NCBI GenBank assembly: GCA_947683425.1 | Contig: CANTUQ010000055.1 | Location: 3,460,001 to 3,524,000 of the forward strand | Reading direction: 5' to 3' | Length of the DNA: 64,000 bases | From: Excoecaria cochinchinensis | Lineage: Eukaryota > Streptophyta > Magnoliopsida > Malpighiales > Euphorbiaceae | Shown: positions 54,201 to 64,000 of the stretch, in pieces | How the letters are laid out: each line of letters starts with the position of its first letter | Position numbering within the stretch: the first letter of the stretch is position 1 | Translations under genes and position numbers: made by a program | Notes under the pieces: model-generated | What the model saw: only the letters and a program-made list of their open reading frames with translations | Database searches by the model: none | What the model was told of the DNA's origin: nothing

Positions 54201-54957
54201 GAATCAGATCGGTTGTGAGGGTAAGTATATAAGATGTAATCGTACTTTCTGCATGGTTTTGATATGAATGTGAAGTGATGTGATTATGCCTTCAGTCTCC
54301 GTTATGGGAGTGTTTACAGCATGATATGCTATGTATTAGAGTTGTGCAGCAGAAGTGTGGTGTTTTGGATGTTTTCTTGGGTATGTGGCTCAGCATGATA
54401 ACATTGGTGTCGTGTTTTGGGTTATGACTGTTTTGGCCCATTCCTGATATATGTATATGATTATGTGTGTGAGTTTCCGAATTAATGCCTTTATTATGCA
54501 AGTCTGTTTAGATATGTATTTTGAATATCCGCAATTGCCATTTGAATGTATTTTGCCTCGACGACCATTGTGAATGGCCGTCCATATTATTATGTTTGTT
54601 TTCCCCACTAAGCGTTATCGCTTAGCACGGGCTCTTTTCCCCGTGCAGGTGGCAGGTTTTCTTTTGTTCGAGTCGCGCATCTGCAGAGTCGGCCACATAG
54701 AAGCTAGAAGTTTTGTATCTTGTTCAGCTTTTGTAATTTAGAATTTTTGTATATCTGTGTTATATGTATAAGTAATAATATGTAAAGAGAACGATGTAAT
54801 ATTTCAGACTCCTATTGTATGATTGTAAAATTGTAGATGTGTATGTTTTCGTTTAAAATATACGCTTTGTATCGTTTCTGTTCGGTAACACACCTACTCG
54901 TACGGCTTCCTACTCCCTTGCGGATGGGTTCGCCTACGTATGAGTTGGGGTGTTACA
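51282..54957 (+). repeat. 3' LTR of N1
   Basis: 3676 bases, uninterrupted, giving the reference for the broken 5' LTR. Palindromes at 52506-52530 and 53041-53352, TATATAAG at 52634-52641, hairpins at about 53660-53897, double stem-loop at 54603-54650. Apart from a few substitutions it differs from the 5' LTR mainly by deletions inside the palindrome clusters. The right flank AATCA completes the target duplication. Confidence 0.93.
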
Positions 54958-54989
54958 AATCACCTACCTTTTGAATGCATTAGTGGGAG

Positions 54990-57045
54990 TGTAGACACCG
55001 GGTCTTGAGGCAGTCCAGGTCAGAGTTACCCGATGAAGAGATCCATGTTGGTTTCCGGATAAATGGATGGAATTTGGAGGTTTTTGTCTTTCGGTTTCAC
55101 AAGAATTAAAATCTTTTTTGCTATAGCGTGAGGTTTTGAAAGAGTTTGGGAAATTTTGCTTGAAATAGGATTTTTTGCTCTACAGACGGGATGGCCGTCT
55201 GAAGTAGGGACGCCCGTCCCCACTTGGGGTGATCCCCGTCTCTATACATAGTAGGGACGGCCCGTCTGTAGCTAGGGACGGACACGTGTCTGAATAGGGA
55301 TGCCTGTCCCTAGTCCCGCGATACGGCCCGTTTGTTGCTAGGGATGGACATGTGTCTGAGTAGGGACGCCCGTCCTTAGTCCCGCGTTACGGCCCGTCTG
55401 TAGCCGAATTTCCACGCATGCCCTTAGTAGGGATGCCCATCGGTAGTTGCAGGGATGCCCGTCGGCAGTGGATCTGATCAGTTATCGCCGGATTTGATAA
55501 AATTTTATCTCTTATCTTTCAAATTTTGGGTAAGATTTGGTTAAAAATTGAAATTTTAAAACTCCTTTTAAAATTCAAACTTTAAACTAATGCTTATCTG
55601 ATTTTATCTCCAAAATTCTATAAATTGGGAGGTAAATTTCATTATTTGGGGTTAGAAAATTTGACAAAGTTTTGGTGGAAAAAAATTAAACACTTTTTGA
55701 GAGATTGGAATTTTTAGAGAAGATTTTTTTTTTTGTGAGCAATTTACCGAAAAGCTATAAAATCTCTATTTTTAGAATTTTGTTTGATCAAAAATTCTTC
55801 CAATTAATTAATTTCCTCATATTTTCTTGTGAATTAAGCCAATTTGAGGTAACGAAATTCATTCGTTTCCATCAATACAGCTAATTCAAACACTCGATCG
55901 CTATTAAATTTTCCAGAAGGGAAAATACAAATTTTCTTATTTTTGATCCGTTTTTATTTGATCCTTGTGGAGCGTGCGGGGACCGAAACCATCTGATATT
56001 CACCCAAAAAGGTAAAATCTGAGGGTAAACATTCTGGATTAGCACTTGTGTGATTTAATTAACTTATATTAATCGTTTTCATTTTTCCCTTTTTTATCTT
56101 TTAACTTATTTCTTTTAAAGTTTCCTATTATTTTCTTTTCTTTTTCATCAATTTTGATACTGACATGTTTATTCCTATGAGTTATTTTCTGACCATTTGG
56201 AATTGGAGTTGTAAATGATGAGGGTCGAGCCAATCTGAGGATTTTCATACGGGTTCTTTCTTCACCCTTGCTTTTTATTCATGTTATTATTAAGATTATT
56301 TCAATGTCGTTAAAGTGAAAAGGGCCAAATATTTTATAGTAATTAATTTGGGGTTTTCTCAAAAGTTGTGGACCAATGTCCTGTTTTTTAACCAACAAAA
56401 TTGACACTTCTTAAAAATCAATTTGTAACAAATATGCATGGCAGGACCAATGTCCTCACTCCAATGAATATCCCGATTTCTGTATGATCTATATATTATT
56501 TTTATAATGGGGGTTGTATTCCGCCCCTAGTTTTATTGTAATTTGATTTATGGAAGTTTACCTTAATAATGCTTAATTTATCGTTTTTGATGTGAATGAT
56601 TGCGTTTTAATTAAATGCATCGTGTGGAAAGTTGGTGAAACAATGAATTTAAAACTTAATCATAATATTGATCAAGGTATAAATAAATGAGAAGTCCCGA
56701 ACTCACTCTGGTCTTTGGGGCTCAATGAGGCGAGAGGTCTAGGACTTCCAAGACACCTCTTGAGTCTCATCAAAAGACTTCAATTTACAAATCCTAGGCT
56801 CCAGGGGGTAGAGGCTGAGACCTCCAAGATCTCTTTGGCTTGCTCAAGATGGATATGTATGCGCCGTCTTAGGCTCGATGAGGCTAGACGGCCCTTCCCA
56901 ATGTTCTATTGGGTGGCAACTCCAAGAAACCTCTTTGTTGCCCAAAATAGACGTAACTTGTAAATACCTTACAAGTTTTATGAATCCCATCCTGATCGCC
57001 CTAAAGTGGGCTTTCGGGAGGCCACGGGGTTCGGCGCGCGTCACA
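54990..57045 (+). repeat. 5' LTR of Tat element C
   Basis: 2056 bases, TGTAGACACCGGG ... GGCGCGCGTCACA. Dyads of the type GGGACG-CC-CGTCCC and decayed variants at 55186-55470, then TATAAAT at 55619-55625. Donor-like CTGAGGGTAAAC at 56019-56030. It shares the 3' block with the LTR of B but is clearly diverged from it. Confidence 0.87.
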
Positions 57046-57046
57046 G

Positions 57047-57065
57047 TGGCTACTCCACTGGGGAC
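57047..57065 (+). promoter_or_regulatory. Primer binding site, tRNA-Arg (element C)
   Basis: TGGCTACTCCACTGGGGAC, one base after the LTR end; differs from the tRNA-Arg complement at one position. Confidence 0.87.
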
Positions 57066-57829
57066 TGAATTCGAGACTTCGATTCGAAAGTACCTTGATT
57101 AAAAATTATAATTGAGTTTTAGTTCAAAAATTTCACCTTCTTTCAAAACTGCATTGCATCTCATTAGAGCCTTAGATCTACGCTAGTTTGGTCCCTTTTT
57201 TCTGCCCCGGTACGTTCCCAAAGCACGACCCTACGTTCACTCAATGTAGGGAAGTGTTAAGGATAATCACCTGCTCAAGCCTCGTACCATTATGGTATAT
57301 TAAATGGTGACCCAATTAGTCGTTACGCTCGTGATGAGCTAGACCTGTTGGTAGGGACCATGCTTGGGTAGCCTTAAAGTAACACCACCTTTTGACTAAA
57401 GGTCATGTAATGGAAATAGTTACTTCCCCTAAGTGGTATAAACCTTAATACTATGCTTGCTATGTGGATCATTATGTATTGGACAAGCCCGGATAATTTG
57501 ATTGGTAACCTAATCAAAGGCTTTCATGCCCCGATAGGCCCATGTCAATTTGTTCGGGCTGCCTAAATACATAATGATCATAACCCATGCGCTTGTGCAT
57601 TAGTTAAGAGAGGTTATGCTGCCGGTTTTCCATCGTGCACCATGCGCGTCCATCGGGTTCCCTGTTAACCCATGGATCAATCCCACCTAGGAAAGAGACT
57701 ATGACCTCATGTGCGGGAGCAACAAGGTTGGAAGGACCTATGGGCTTACATGTGGTTTGTAAATGTTGTATAGCACGATCATTCATCTTAGCACATTCAT
57801 GCATCATCCTAACCCTTTATGTTTTTCAG
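57066..57829 (+). other. Conserved leader of element C with splice acceptor
   Basis: Close match to the leaders of A and B. Ends CTAAC (57809-57813), CCTTTATGTTTTTCAG (AG at 57828-57829). Confidence 0.6.
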
Positions 57830-57978
57830 CCACCATAGATTCGCCTAGGTGGACAAGAGGGTCTCAGGGGCGACTACGCAGAAGTCCATTCTTCGAGTTA
57901 CCAGAAAGGGTAGAGTATCCGGACACTTCTTTTGAAACCAGCTATGCTACTTCAACTCAGTTTTCTTTACCCGAAAAA

Positions 57979-58305
57979 ATGGCAAACTCACCAAGAGGTG
58001 CAGATACCACCAGGGCAATGATAGCAGAGGAAGTGGGTCGAAGGCTTGAAGAGTTTGAGAACCGTATGATGGCGATGATGGCCACTATGGGTCAGCAAGC
58101 GGCCCCACAGAACCCACAACCTCCTCCTATGAGAAATAATGAAAGGGGGGAGGTCAGAGAAGACCCCCAAGAGGAAATTCGCATGCCACCTGTAAACTTA
58201 AGAGCCACTACTTCAGGTGCACAATGGGGAAGACCAGTTCCAAGGTTAGATGATGATTGGGAAGATGAAGAATATGAGGAACGTATGTCTGAGAAAGGGA
58301 AAGCC
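57979..58305 (+). pseudogene. Element C gag, N-terminal part (cut by N2)
   Basis: Starts MANSPRGADTTRAMIAEEVGRRLEEF, closely matching Tat A. It continues through a Pro-rich linker and an acidic stretch to SEKGKA, where N2 begins. The open frame extends upstream to 57763, but the conserved start is here. Only the N-terminal arm of Gag is present in the window; the capsid domain would follow N2. Confidence 0.8.
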
Positions 58306-61148
58306 TATAACACCCTAAAGTGGCCCTAGAAGAATTACGGAGTTTTATTCGGAAAAGTAAGTGTTGTGTGCGAGAGTTATGTCGCGAGCGCGACGAGTGT
58401 CGCGGGCGCGACAGAACACTCCAGCGGTTTCCCAACTACAGCTGGTTAGTGTGGATGTGAGCGTTCTGTCACGAGCGCGATAGAACCCTCTCGCGAGATG
58501 CTTGCATAAGTGGGTTTTAAGAGACCTTGAGATGGGTTTTGTGACACATGGCAGCATAGGAGCGTGACATGTGGCATCATAGGAGAGTGATACTTGGCAA
58601 CAAGAGGGTGTGACACTTGGCAAGGGATTTGTTTTTATGCATAAAGGAGTGTGCCAAGTGTCATTGTAGGGAAGAGACACTTGGTGTGGTTTGGCTTGGT
58701 TTAGCTTGGCTTGGCTTAAGATATGGATGAATTAAAAGAAATGGTTGGCATTTAGTGAGGTTGGTGGGCTTGGGATGAGCATTGACCGGCCACTTTCCTA
58801 TTCTCACTTTAATTTTCTGCTCTTGGCCTTTTCTTTTCATTATTCTTTTGCTTTTCTTTGGTTTTGCCGTGCTCTTCCGCCCTTCATCTTTTGTTGCTTT
58901 TCTTCTTCATTTGTATTTGCTTATTAAGAGAACCTCTTGGATTAGTTTGAAGAGAGTGAGTTAAGGGCTTGATTAGGTCTCTTCAAGAAGGTAAGTGATG
59001 CTATTTAGTTAGTATTTGTCTTCTTCTTCTGCTAAATTTCTGTTTTTGATTTAAAGTGAAGTCTATGGATTAAGTATTATATTGGTTAATTTGTGCATGA
59101 GAGTTATGGAAAAGGGAAAGGAAAAGCTCGGAATCGATTAGAGAGAAACGGTTAAGCCACTTGAGGTAGGGATCGCGTGCGATCTTTATTTCGTTCATTT
59201 TGATTGCTTGCAGTGTTTTATGGTATATGTATATGGATATGTTGTGATTGTATGTGTGTTAGATGGTCTTTATACAACTTTCATGTGTAAAGTATGTTTG
59301 TGGGTGAATTCTATTTAGATTGTCATCAGACCTCTGCGTATTGTATTTATGATAAGTAGAGTTATTGGGCTTTAATTGAGTTGATTCAAAATTCATCTGA
59401 AACCTAATATCTGTAGCTAAAAATGTCTAAGAGGGTACTTGATCTAATTCTTGCTCTAATTATCCCGAAAAGTAATTAGAACATAGGTGACCCTGTTCTA
59501 GCGGGTTCACTGGAATAGTATAGATTGTTTGAATCATATCTGGAGTTATAGATGTCCGAAAGACCTGAAATGTGTCTCATATCAAACATAACATCCTAGT
59601 GAATAATTCTTATGATGACCACGTTTCCTAAAAATATGGTCTATATGGTGGTTTTGGCGATACAAGTTTAGGGTAAAAAGCAGTCTCGTGAGGCACCAGA
59701 GGCGAGCCTCTGTCGCGAGCGCGACACAGGTCTCGACCTCACTATAGAACAACCCATATTAAGCTTTTTCTTCTTCTTTTTGAGCCCCTGGTTGCCATGG
59801 GTCAACCCCTTACCCTTCCCCTTAACTTATTATACATGATTAGGGTTATTAAATGATTATAAAGTGGTTATCTATGGGAAAATACATTTGAATATGTTTA
59901 AGATTGGTAATTTAACTAATAAAGTAACAATGTACAATTGTGTAAAGGATAGCAAATGGCATCATAAATATGTGTGAACTTATAAATGCATGTATATGAT
60001 GATGTGATTTAAGAGTTTATGCCTGGAATTTAAATGTTACATGCTTTTAGTTGTTGAACATGATCAATAAAGATTGTATATGAATTAAATGCCTGTGAAG
60101 TTGACGAGTGCACTTGAGTTATAATCTATGCTTTGGCATCAGAGTAGCGTATAATTGAGTTGTTATTAAGCCTGATTACCGTTATAGTGGATAGATAAGC
60201 ATGCTTATAAAGGGCTAGAGTGCAACTGCTAGAGTTGGCCTTAATTGTGCCCAGAGTTCGGAATACCTCGTGTATTCCATAGAGTTTGAGTTAATTCTCC
60301 ACATGTAAGATACTGTAAACAGTATCCAAAATTACCCGTATCCACCATGAAAGGAATTCAGGCTTGTCTTATTAACGTTGTGTAGTGAACTTGAGATGAA
60401 TAAAAGTATTATTCTAGATAGATGCTATAGTACTTGAAAGTCATGTTTAAGTACATTATAGTTCTGTATACAAGTATATGATTACATGAGTGTGTTTACA
60501 TGAATGTGGACATATGATAGCGTATATTTGAATAAAGGATATGTACAAGTTGTAGTGTACATGAATAAGTAAAAGAGTAGATGTTATATATATGTGAGCT
60601 CATAGTATTTGATATTTGAACATGCAACCTATACACGTATAAAAGCTATATGTATGAGCTAGTTGATTTTGTTACATGAATTGTGTGATTTATTTGTGAC
60701 TTCAGAAAGAAGTCCTCTGTATTATTTTCATCCCCACTAAGCGTTATTGCTTAGCACGGATGTTTATTTTCGTTTAGGTTTACAGGTTCGGACCAGTGAG
60801 CGGACATCTGCGGGTCAAGGCCACTAGGAGTTTTGTTATGATTTCTTTTTGTATAAAATAGAAATAGAGTTTTTACATTTTGAGTAACATCATTATGTAG
60901 ATAGAAAGTACAGTGTTCATATGTATATGTTAACTGTTTGGTATATGTACCGAAGATTTATATGTATAAAGCTTTTGTAATATGTACAGTTTATATATGT
61001 TATAAGAGAAGTGTGTTTTGTTTGGCCCTAAAGATAGTCTAATTATTTTATTGTTATCATTTCCGCTAGTGGATGTATATGTATAAATGTATAAGTATGT
61101 GCCGCGTGACGCCCCAATATTCCTTACCGGGGGTATGGGGGTGTTACA
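58306..61148 (+). repeat. 5' LTR of N2
   Basis: 2843 bases. GTCGCGAGCGCGAC-type dyads at 58380-58412, 58466-58500 and 59708-59750, TATAAAG at 59858-59864, splice-donor-like AAG/GTAAGT near 58988, hairpins GGAATAC-CTCGT-GTATTCC and GATACTG-TAAA-CAGTATC (about 60258-60325), and a decayed double stem-loop (60731-60780). Confidence 0.9.
60731..60780 (+). promoter_or_regulatory. Double stem-loop in N2 LTR (partly decayed)
   Basis: CTAAGCG-TTAT-TGCTTAG (one G-U pair), then GCACGGA with a weakened right arm. This is the least perfect of the seven copies. Confidence 0.6.
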
Positions 61149-61153
61149 TTTAG

Positions 61154-61165
61154 TGGTATCAGAGC
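61154..61165 (+). promoter_or_regulatory. Primer binding site, tRNA-iMet (N2)
   Basis: TGGTATCAGAGC, five bases after the LTR end at 61148. Confidence 0.92.
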
Positions 61166-61267
61166 ATAGGTTAGAGGTTCTGGTCTATAAGATGTAGAGT
61201 ATAGATTAAATGTCAGAGTTTGTCTAGAGTTGTGGCCTAATGCAGATGTCGTTTGTGTAAAGTATAG

Positions 61268-61324
61268 ATGGAGTCCGACTCGCGTGAGAGCGTAGAAGAG
61301 ATAGCGGCAGATGTGAATTGGTAA
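61268..61324 (+). pseudogene. N2 gag start remnant (18 codons)
   Basis: MESDSRESVEEIAADVNW followed by TAA. The first residues match the mini-Gag of N1 (MESDPSEKV), so this is the 5' end of the same gag, cut off right after the start. It is at the same distance from the primer site as in N1. Confidence 0.65.
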
Positions 61325-61703
61325 GAGTTCGAGGTGACACTCTGTATTTCTGTCAGCTATCTCCGTGAACCGTGTGAACATAAGCATAGTGAAACATGGG
61401 GATGGGAAAAGTGCATTACAGTAGCTTACATTGCATTTTCGCATCATTTTGCATACATAAATCATTACGTAGCCATTCCATCCTCATCCCTCATTTGTAT
61501 GTGAAAAAATATCATTGTTTGTGTTTCATTGAGAAAAGCTGACAGGATATACATCGAGTACTTGATGCTTAGAAGAAGTGTATGGATTAGAGTGCAGTGT
61601 GTTAAGGAAAGTGTGGAGTGTACACGATTTGATAGTTGTATGGTATAAGTGATAGCGATTCAGAGCTCTATTTAAGGATTTGCCTGTGTAAGTGATTAGC
61701 GGG

Positions 61704-61741
61704 GAAATTTCGAGGACGAAATTTCTTAAGGGGGAGAGATT
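61704..61741 (+). promoter_or_regulatory. Inverted repeat and polypurine tract of N2
   Basis: GAAATTTCG-AGGA-CGAAATTTC (61704-61725, 9-base arms), then AAGGGGGAGAGATT (61728-61741) directly before the 3' LTR. The arms are one base longer than in N1 and Tekay, with the extra base added on both sides. Confidence 0.75.
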
Positions 61742-64000
61742 TGTAACACCCTAAAGTGGCCCTAGAAGAATTACGGAGTTTTGTTTGAAAAAGAAAGTGT
61801 TGTGTGCGAGAGTTCTGTCGCGAGCGCGATGAGTGTCGCGGGAGAGACAGAACACTCCAGCGGTTTCCCAACTACAGCTGGTTATTGTAGATGTGAGCGT
61901 TCTGTCGCGAGCGAAAAAAGCATCGCGAGCGCGACAGAACCCTCTCGCGAAATGCTTGTATAAGTGGGTTTTAAGATACCTTGAGATGGGTTTTGTGTCA
62001 CATGGCGGCATAGGAGCGTGACATGTGGCATCGTAGGAGAGTGATACTTGGCAACAAGAGGGTGTGACACTTGGCAAGGGATTTGTTTGTATGCATAAAG
62101 GAGTGTGCCAAGTGTCATTGTAGGGAAGAGACACTTGGTGTGGCTTGGCTTGGTTTGGCTTGGCTTGGCTAGGCTTAAAATATGGATGAATTAAAAGAAA
62201 TGGTTGGCATTTAGTGAGGTTCGTGGGCTTGGGATGAGCATTGACCGGCCACTTTCCTATTCTCACTTTAATTTTCTACTCTTGGCCTTTTCTCTTCATT
62301 ATTCTTTTGCTTTTCTTTGGTTTTGCCGTGCTCTTCCGCCCTTCATCTTTTGCTGCTTTTCTTCTTCATTTGTATTTGCTTCTTAAGAGAACCTCTTGGA
62401 TTAGTTTGAAGAGAGTGAGTTAAGGGCTTGATTAGGTCTCTTCAAGAAGGTAAGTGATGCTATTTAGTTAGTATTGGTTTTCTTCTTCTGTTAAATTTCT
62501 ATTTTTGATTTAAAGTGAAGTCTATGGATTAAGTGTTATATTGGTTGATTTGTGCATGAGAGTTATGGACAAGGGAAAGGAAAAGCTCGGAATCGATTAG
62601 AGAGAAGCGGTTAAGCCACCTGAGGTAGGGATCGCGTGCGATCTTTATTTCTTTCATTTTGATTGCTTGCAGTGTTTTATGGTATATGTATATGGATATG
62701 TTGTGATTATATGTGTGTTAGATGGTCTTCATACAACTTTCATGTGTAAAGTATGTTTGTGGGTGAATTCTGTTTAGATTGTCATCAGGCATCTGCGTAT
62801 TGTATTTGTGATAAGTAGAGTTATAGGGCTTCAATTGAGTTGATTCAAATTGCATCTGAAACCTCAGATCCGTAGCTAAAAATGTCTAAGAGCGTACTTG
62901 ATCTAATGCTGGATCTAAGTATCCCAAAACGTAATTAGAACATAGGTGACCCTGTTCTGGCGAGTTCACTGGAATAGTATTGATCGTTTGAATCATATCT
63001 GGAGTTATAGATTTCCAAAATACCTAAAATATGTCCCATTTGAAAGATAACATCCTAGTTAACAATTCTTATAAAGACCACTTTGCCTAAAAATGTGGTC
63101 TAGAGGGTGGTTTTGGCGATACAATTTTAGGGTAAAAAGCAGTCTCGTGAGGCACCAGAGGCGAGCCTCTATCGTGAGCGCGACACAGGTCACGACCTCG
63201 CGATATAACAATCCATATTAAGCTTTTTCTTCTTCGTTTTGAGCCCCTGGTTGCCATGGGTCAACCCCTTACCCATCCCCTTAACTTATTATACATGATT
63301 AGGGTTATTAAATGATTATAAAGTGGTTATATATGGGAAAATACATTTGAATATGTTTAAGAATGGTAATTTAACTAATAAAGTAACAATGTACAATTGT
63401 GTGAAGGATAGCAAATGGCCTCATAAATATGTGTGAACTTATGAATGCATGTATATGATGATGTGATATAAGAGTTTTTGCCTGGAATTTAAATGTTACA
63501 TGCTTTTAGTTGTTGAACATGATCAATAAAGATTGTATATGAATTAAATGCCTCTGAAGTTGACGAGTGCACTTGAGTTATAATCTATGCTTTGGCATCA
63601 GAGTAGCGTATAATTGAGTTGTTATTAAGCCTGATTACCGTTATAGTGGATAGATAAGCATGCTTATAAAGGGCTAGAGTGCAGCTGCTAGAGTTGGCCT
63701 TAATTGTGCCCAGAGTTCGGAATACCTCGTGTATTCCATAGAGTTTGAGTTAATTCTCCACATGTAAGATATTGTAAACAGTATCCAGAGTTACCCGTAT
63801 CCACCATGAAAGGAATTCAGGCTTGTCTTATTAACGTTGTGTAGTGAACTTGAGATGATTAAAAGTATTATTCTGGATAGATACTATAGTACATGAAAGT
63901 CATGTTTAAGTACATTATAGTTCTGTATACGAGTATATGATTACATGAGTGTGTTTACATGAATGTAGACATATGATAGCGTATATTTGAATAAAGGATA
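61742..64000 (+). repeat. 3' LTR of N2 (truncated by the window end)
   Basis: Begins TGTAACACCCTAAAG; clearly similar to the 5' LTR but with more differences per kb than the N1 pair, so N2 is probably older than N1. Dyads at about 61815-61850, 61900-61945 and 63166-63205, hairpins at about 63717-63785. The window ends before the double stem-loop. Confidence 0.9.

Larger units (their letters stand above)
30815..54957 (+). mobile_element. Complete non-autonomous element N1 (large LTRs, mini-gag)
   Basis: LTRs at 30815-49828 (interrupted) and 51282-54957, perfect 5-base flank AATCA (30810-30814 and 54958-54962). It has an iMet primer site, a 1453-base internal region with one small gag-like ORF and a polypurine tract. 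Pol is absent. The LTRs differ by few substitutions, so the insertion is young. LTR sequence blocks and the Gag N-terminus link it to Tekay chromoviruses, which would have to supply the enzymes. It resembles the classes called TR-GAG or LARD. Confidence 0.92.
23799..54989 (+). mobile_element. Decayed Tat element B (interrupted by N1 with Tat A)
   Basis: 5' LTR 23799-26687, tRNA-Arg primer site, leader, broken gag, pol remnants and the beginning of the post-pol region. It is interrupted at 30815 by N1 (ends 54957) and continues for 27 bases after the AATCA duplication to 54989, where the LTR of element C begins. Its 3' LTR is not seen; most simply C is inserted in it and the rest lies beyond the window. 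Compared with Tat A, most of protease, RT and RNase H are missing. Confidence 0.8.
54990..64000 (+). mobile_element. Tat element C (5' part; interrupted by N2)
   Basis: 5' LTR 54990-57045, tRNA-Arg primer site, leader and the first part of gag to 58305, where N2 is inserted. The rest lies to the right of the window. C appears to be inserted in element B, since the sequence before 54990 is B's post-pol region and not a normal polypurine tract. Confidence 0.8.
58306..64000 (+). mobile_element. Non-autonomous element N2 (right end beyond window)
   Basis: 5' LTR 58306-61148, internal region of only 593 bases, 3' LTR from 61742 to the window end. iMet primer site and polypurine tract are present; the internal region has only an 18-residue gag start. 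The left flank is AAGCC (58301-58305); the right flank is outside. The first bases of the 5' LTR have decayed to TATAACACCC. Same family as the solo LTR at 2657-5278. Confidence 0.9.

Noticed and set aside
54963..57045. The LTR at 54990 as the 3' LTR of element B
   Set aside because: It is followed by a primer site, leader and gag, is clearly diverged from B's 5' LTR, and is not preceded by a normal Tat polypurine tract; it is better read as the 5' LTR of another element.

Overview
The window looks like transposon-packed, probably pericentromeric or otherwise heterochromatic DNA from a flowering plant with a large genome. I see no host gene, tRNA or rRNA gene. Almost every base can be assigned to Ty3/gypsy LTR retrotransposons of three lineages: Athila, Tat (Ogre/Retand/Grande-like, with tRNA-Arg primer sites) and Tekay/Del chromoviruses (with tRNA-iMet primer sites), plus large non-autonomous relatives of Tekay. 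The species cannot be told from the sequence alone.

Layout, outermost elements first. (1) An old Athila element runs from 1499 to 21387 in pieces. It is cut by a Tat LTR (end at 1498), a solo LTR (2657-5278), and a complete minus-strand Tekay element (6790-19174, duplicated flank TTTTT) that itself carries a solo LTR (13478-16152, flank GAGGT). (2) A minus-strand Tat LTR (21388-23765) lies back to back with the 5' LTR of a decayed Tat element B (23799-54989). (3) Element B is interrupted by a complete non-autonomous element N1 (30815-54957, flank AATCA) whose own 5' LTR is interrupted by the best preserved element here, Tat A (33817-49137). (4) Tat element C (LTR 54990-57045) follows and is cut by a second non-autonomous element N2 (58306 to beyond the window end).

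Tat A codes for gag-protease (34753-36927), pol with a G-patch, reverse transcriptase, two RNase H domains and integrase (36888-41105), an antisense gene with a DUF7745-like domain (41497-42701, minus) and a sense accessory gene with an Athila-ORF1-like domain (43897-45949). A palindrome-rich promoter with a TATA box lies between the last two. A tandem repeat and a full 3' LTR complete it. Its 5' LTR has been deleted almost entirely.

The most interesting signals are not coding. (a) Nearly every LTR family carries its own cluster of short GC-rich palindromes with CpG at both sides of a 1-3 base centre; in most Tat and non-autonomous LTRs a TATA box follows. The same module recurs inside Tat A and inside Athila in front of their accessory genes. 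(b) All Tekay-type LTRs share a double stem-loop near their 3' end whose second stem shows compensatory changes, preceded by a row of short hairpins whose stems differ between families but whose loops recur. (c) Tat LTRs share a splice-donor-like site, and the three Tat leaders share a branch point plus acceptor just before gag. (d) An inverted repeat just before the polypurine tract is kept in the non-autonomous elements although it is no longer coding there.
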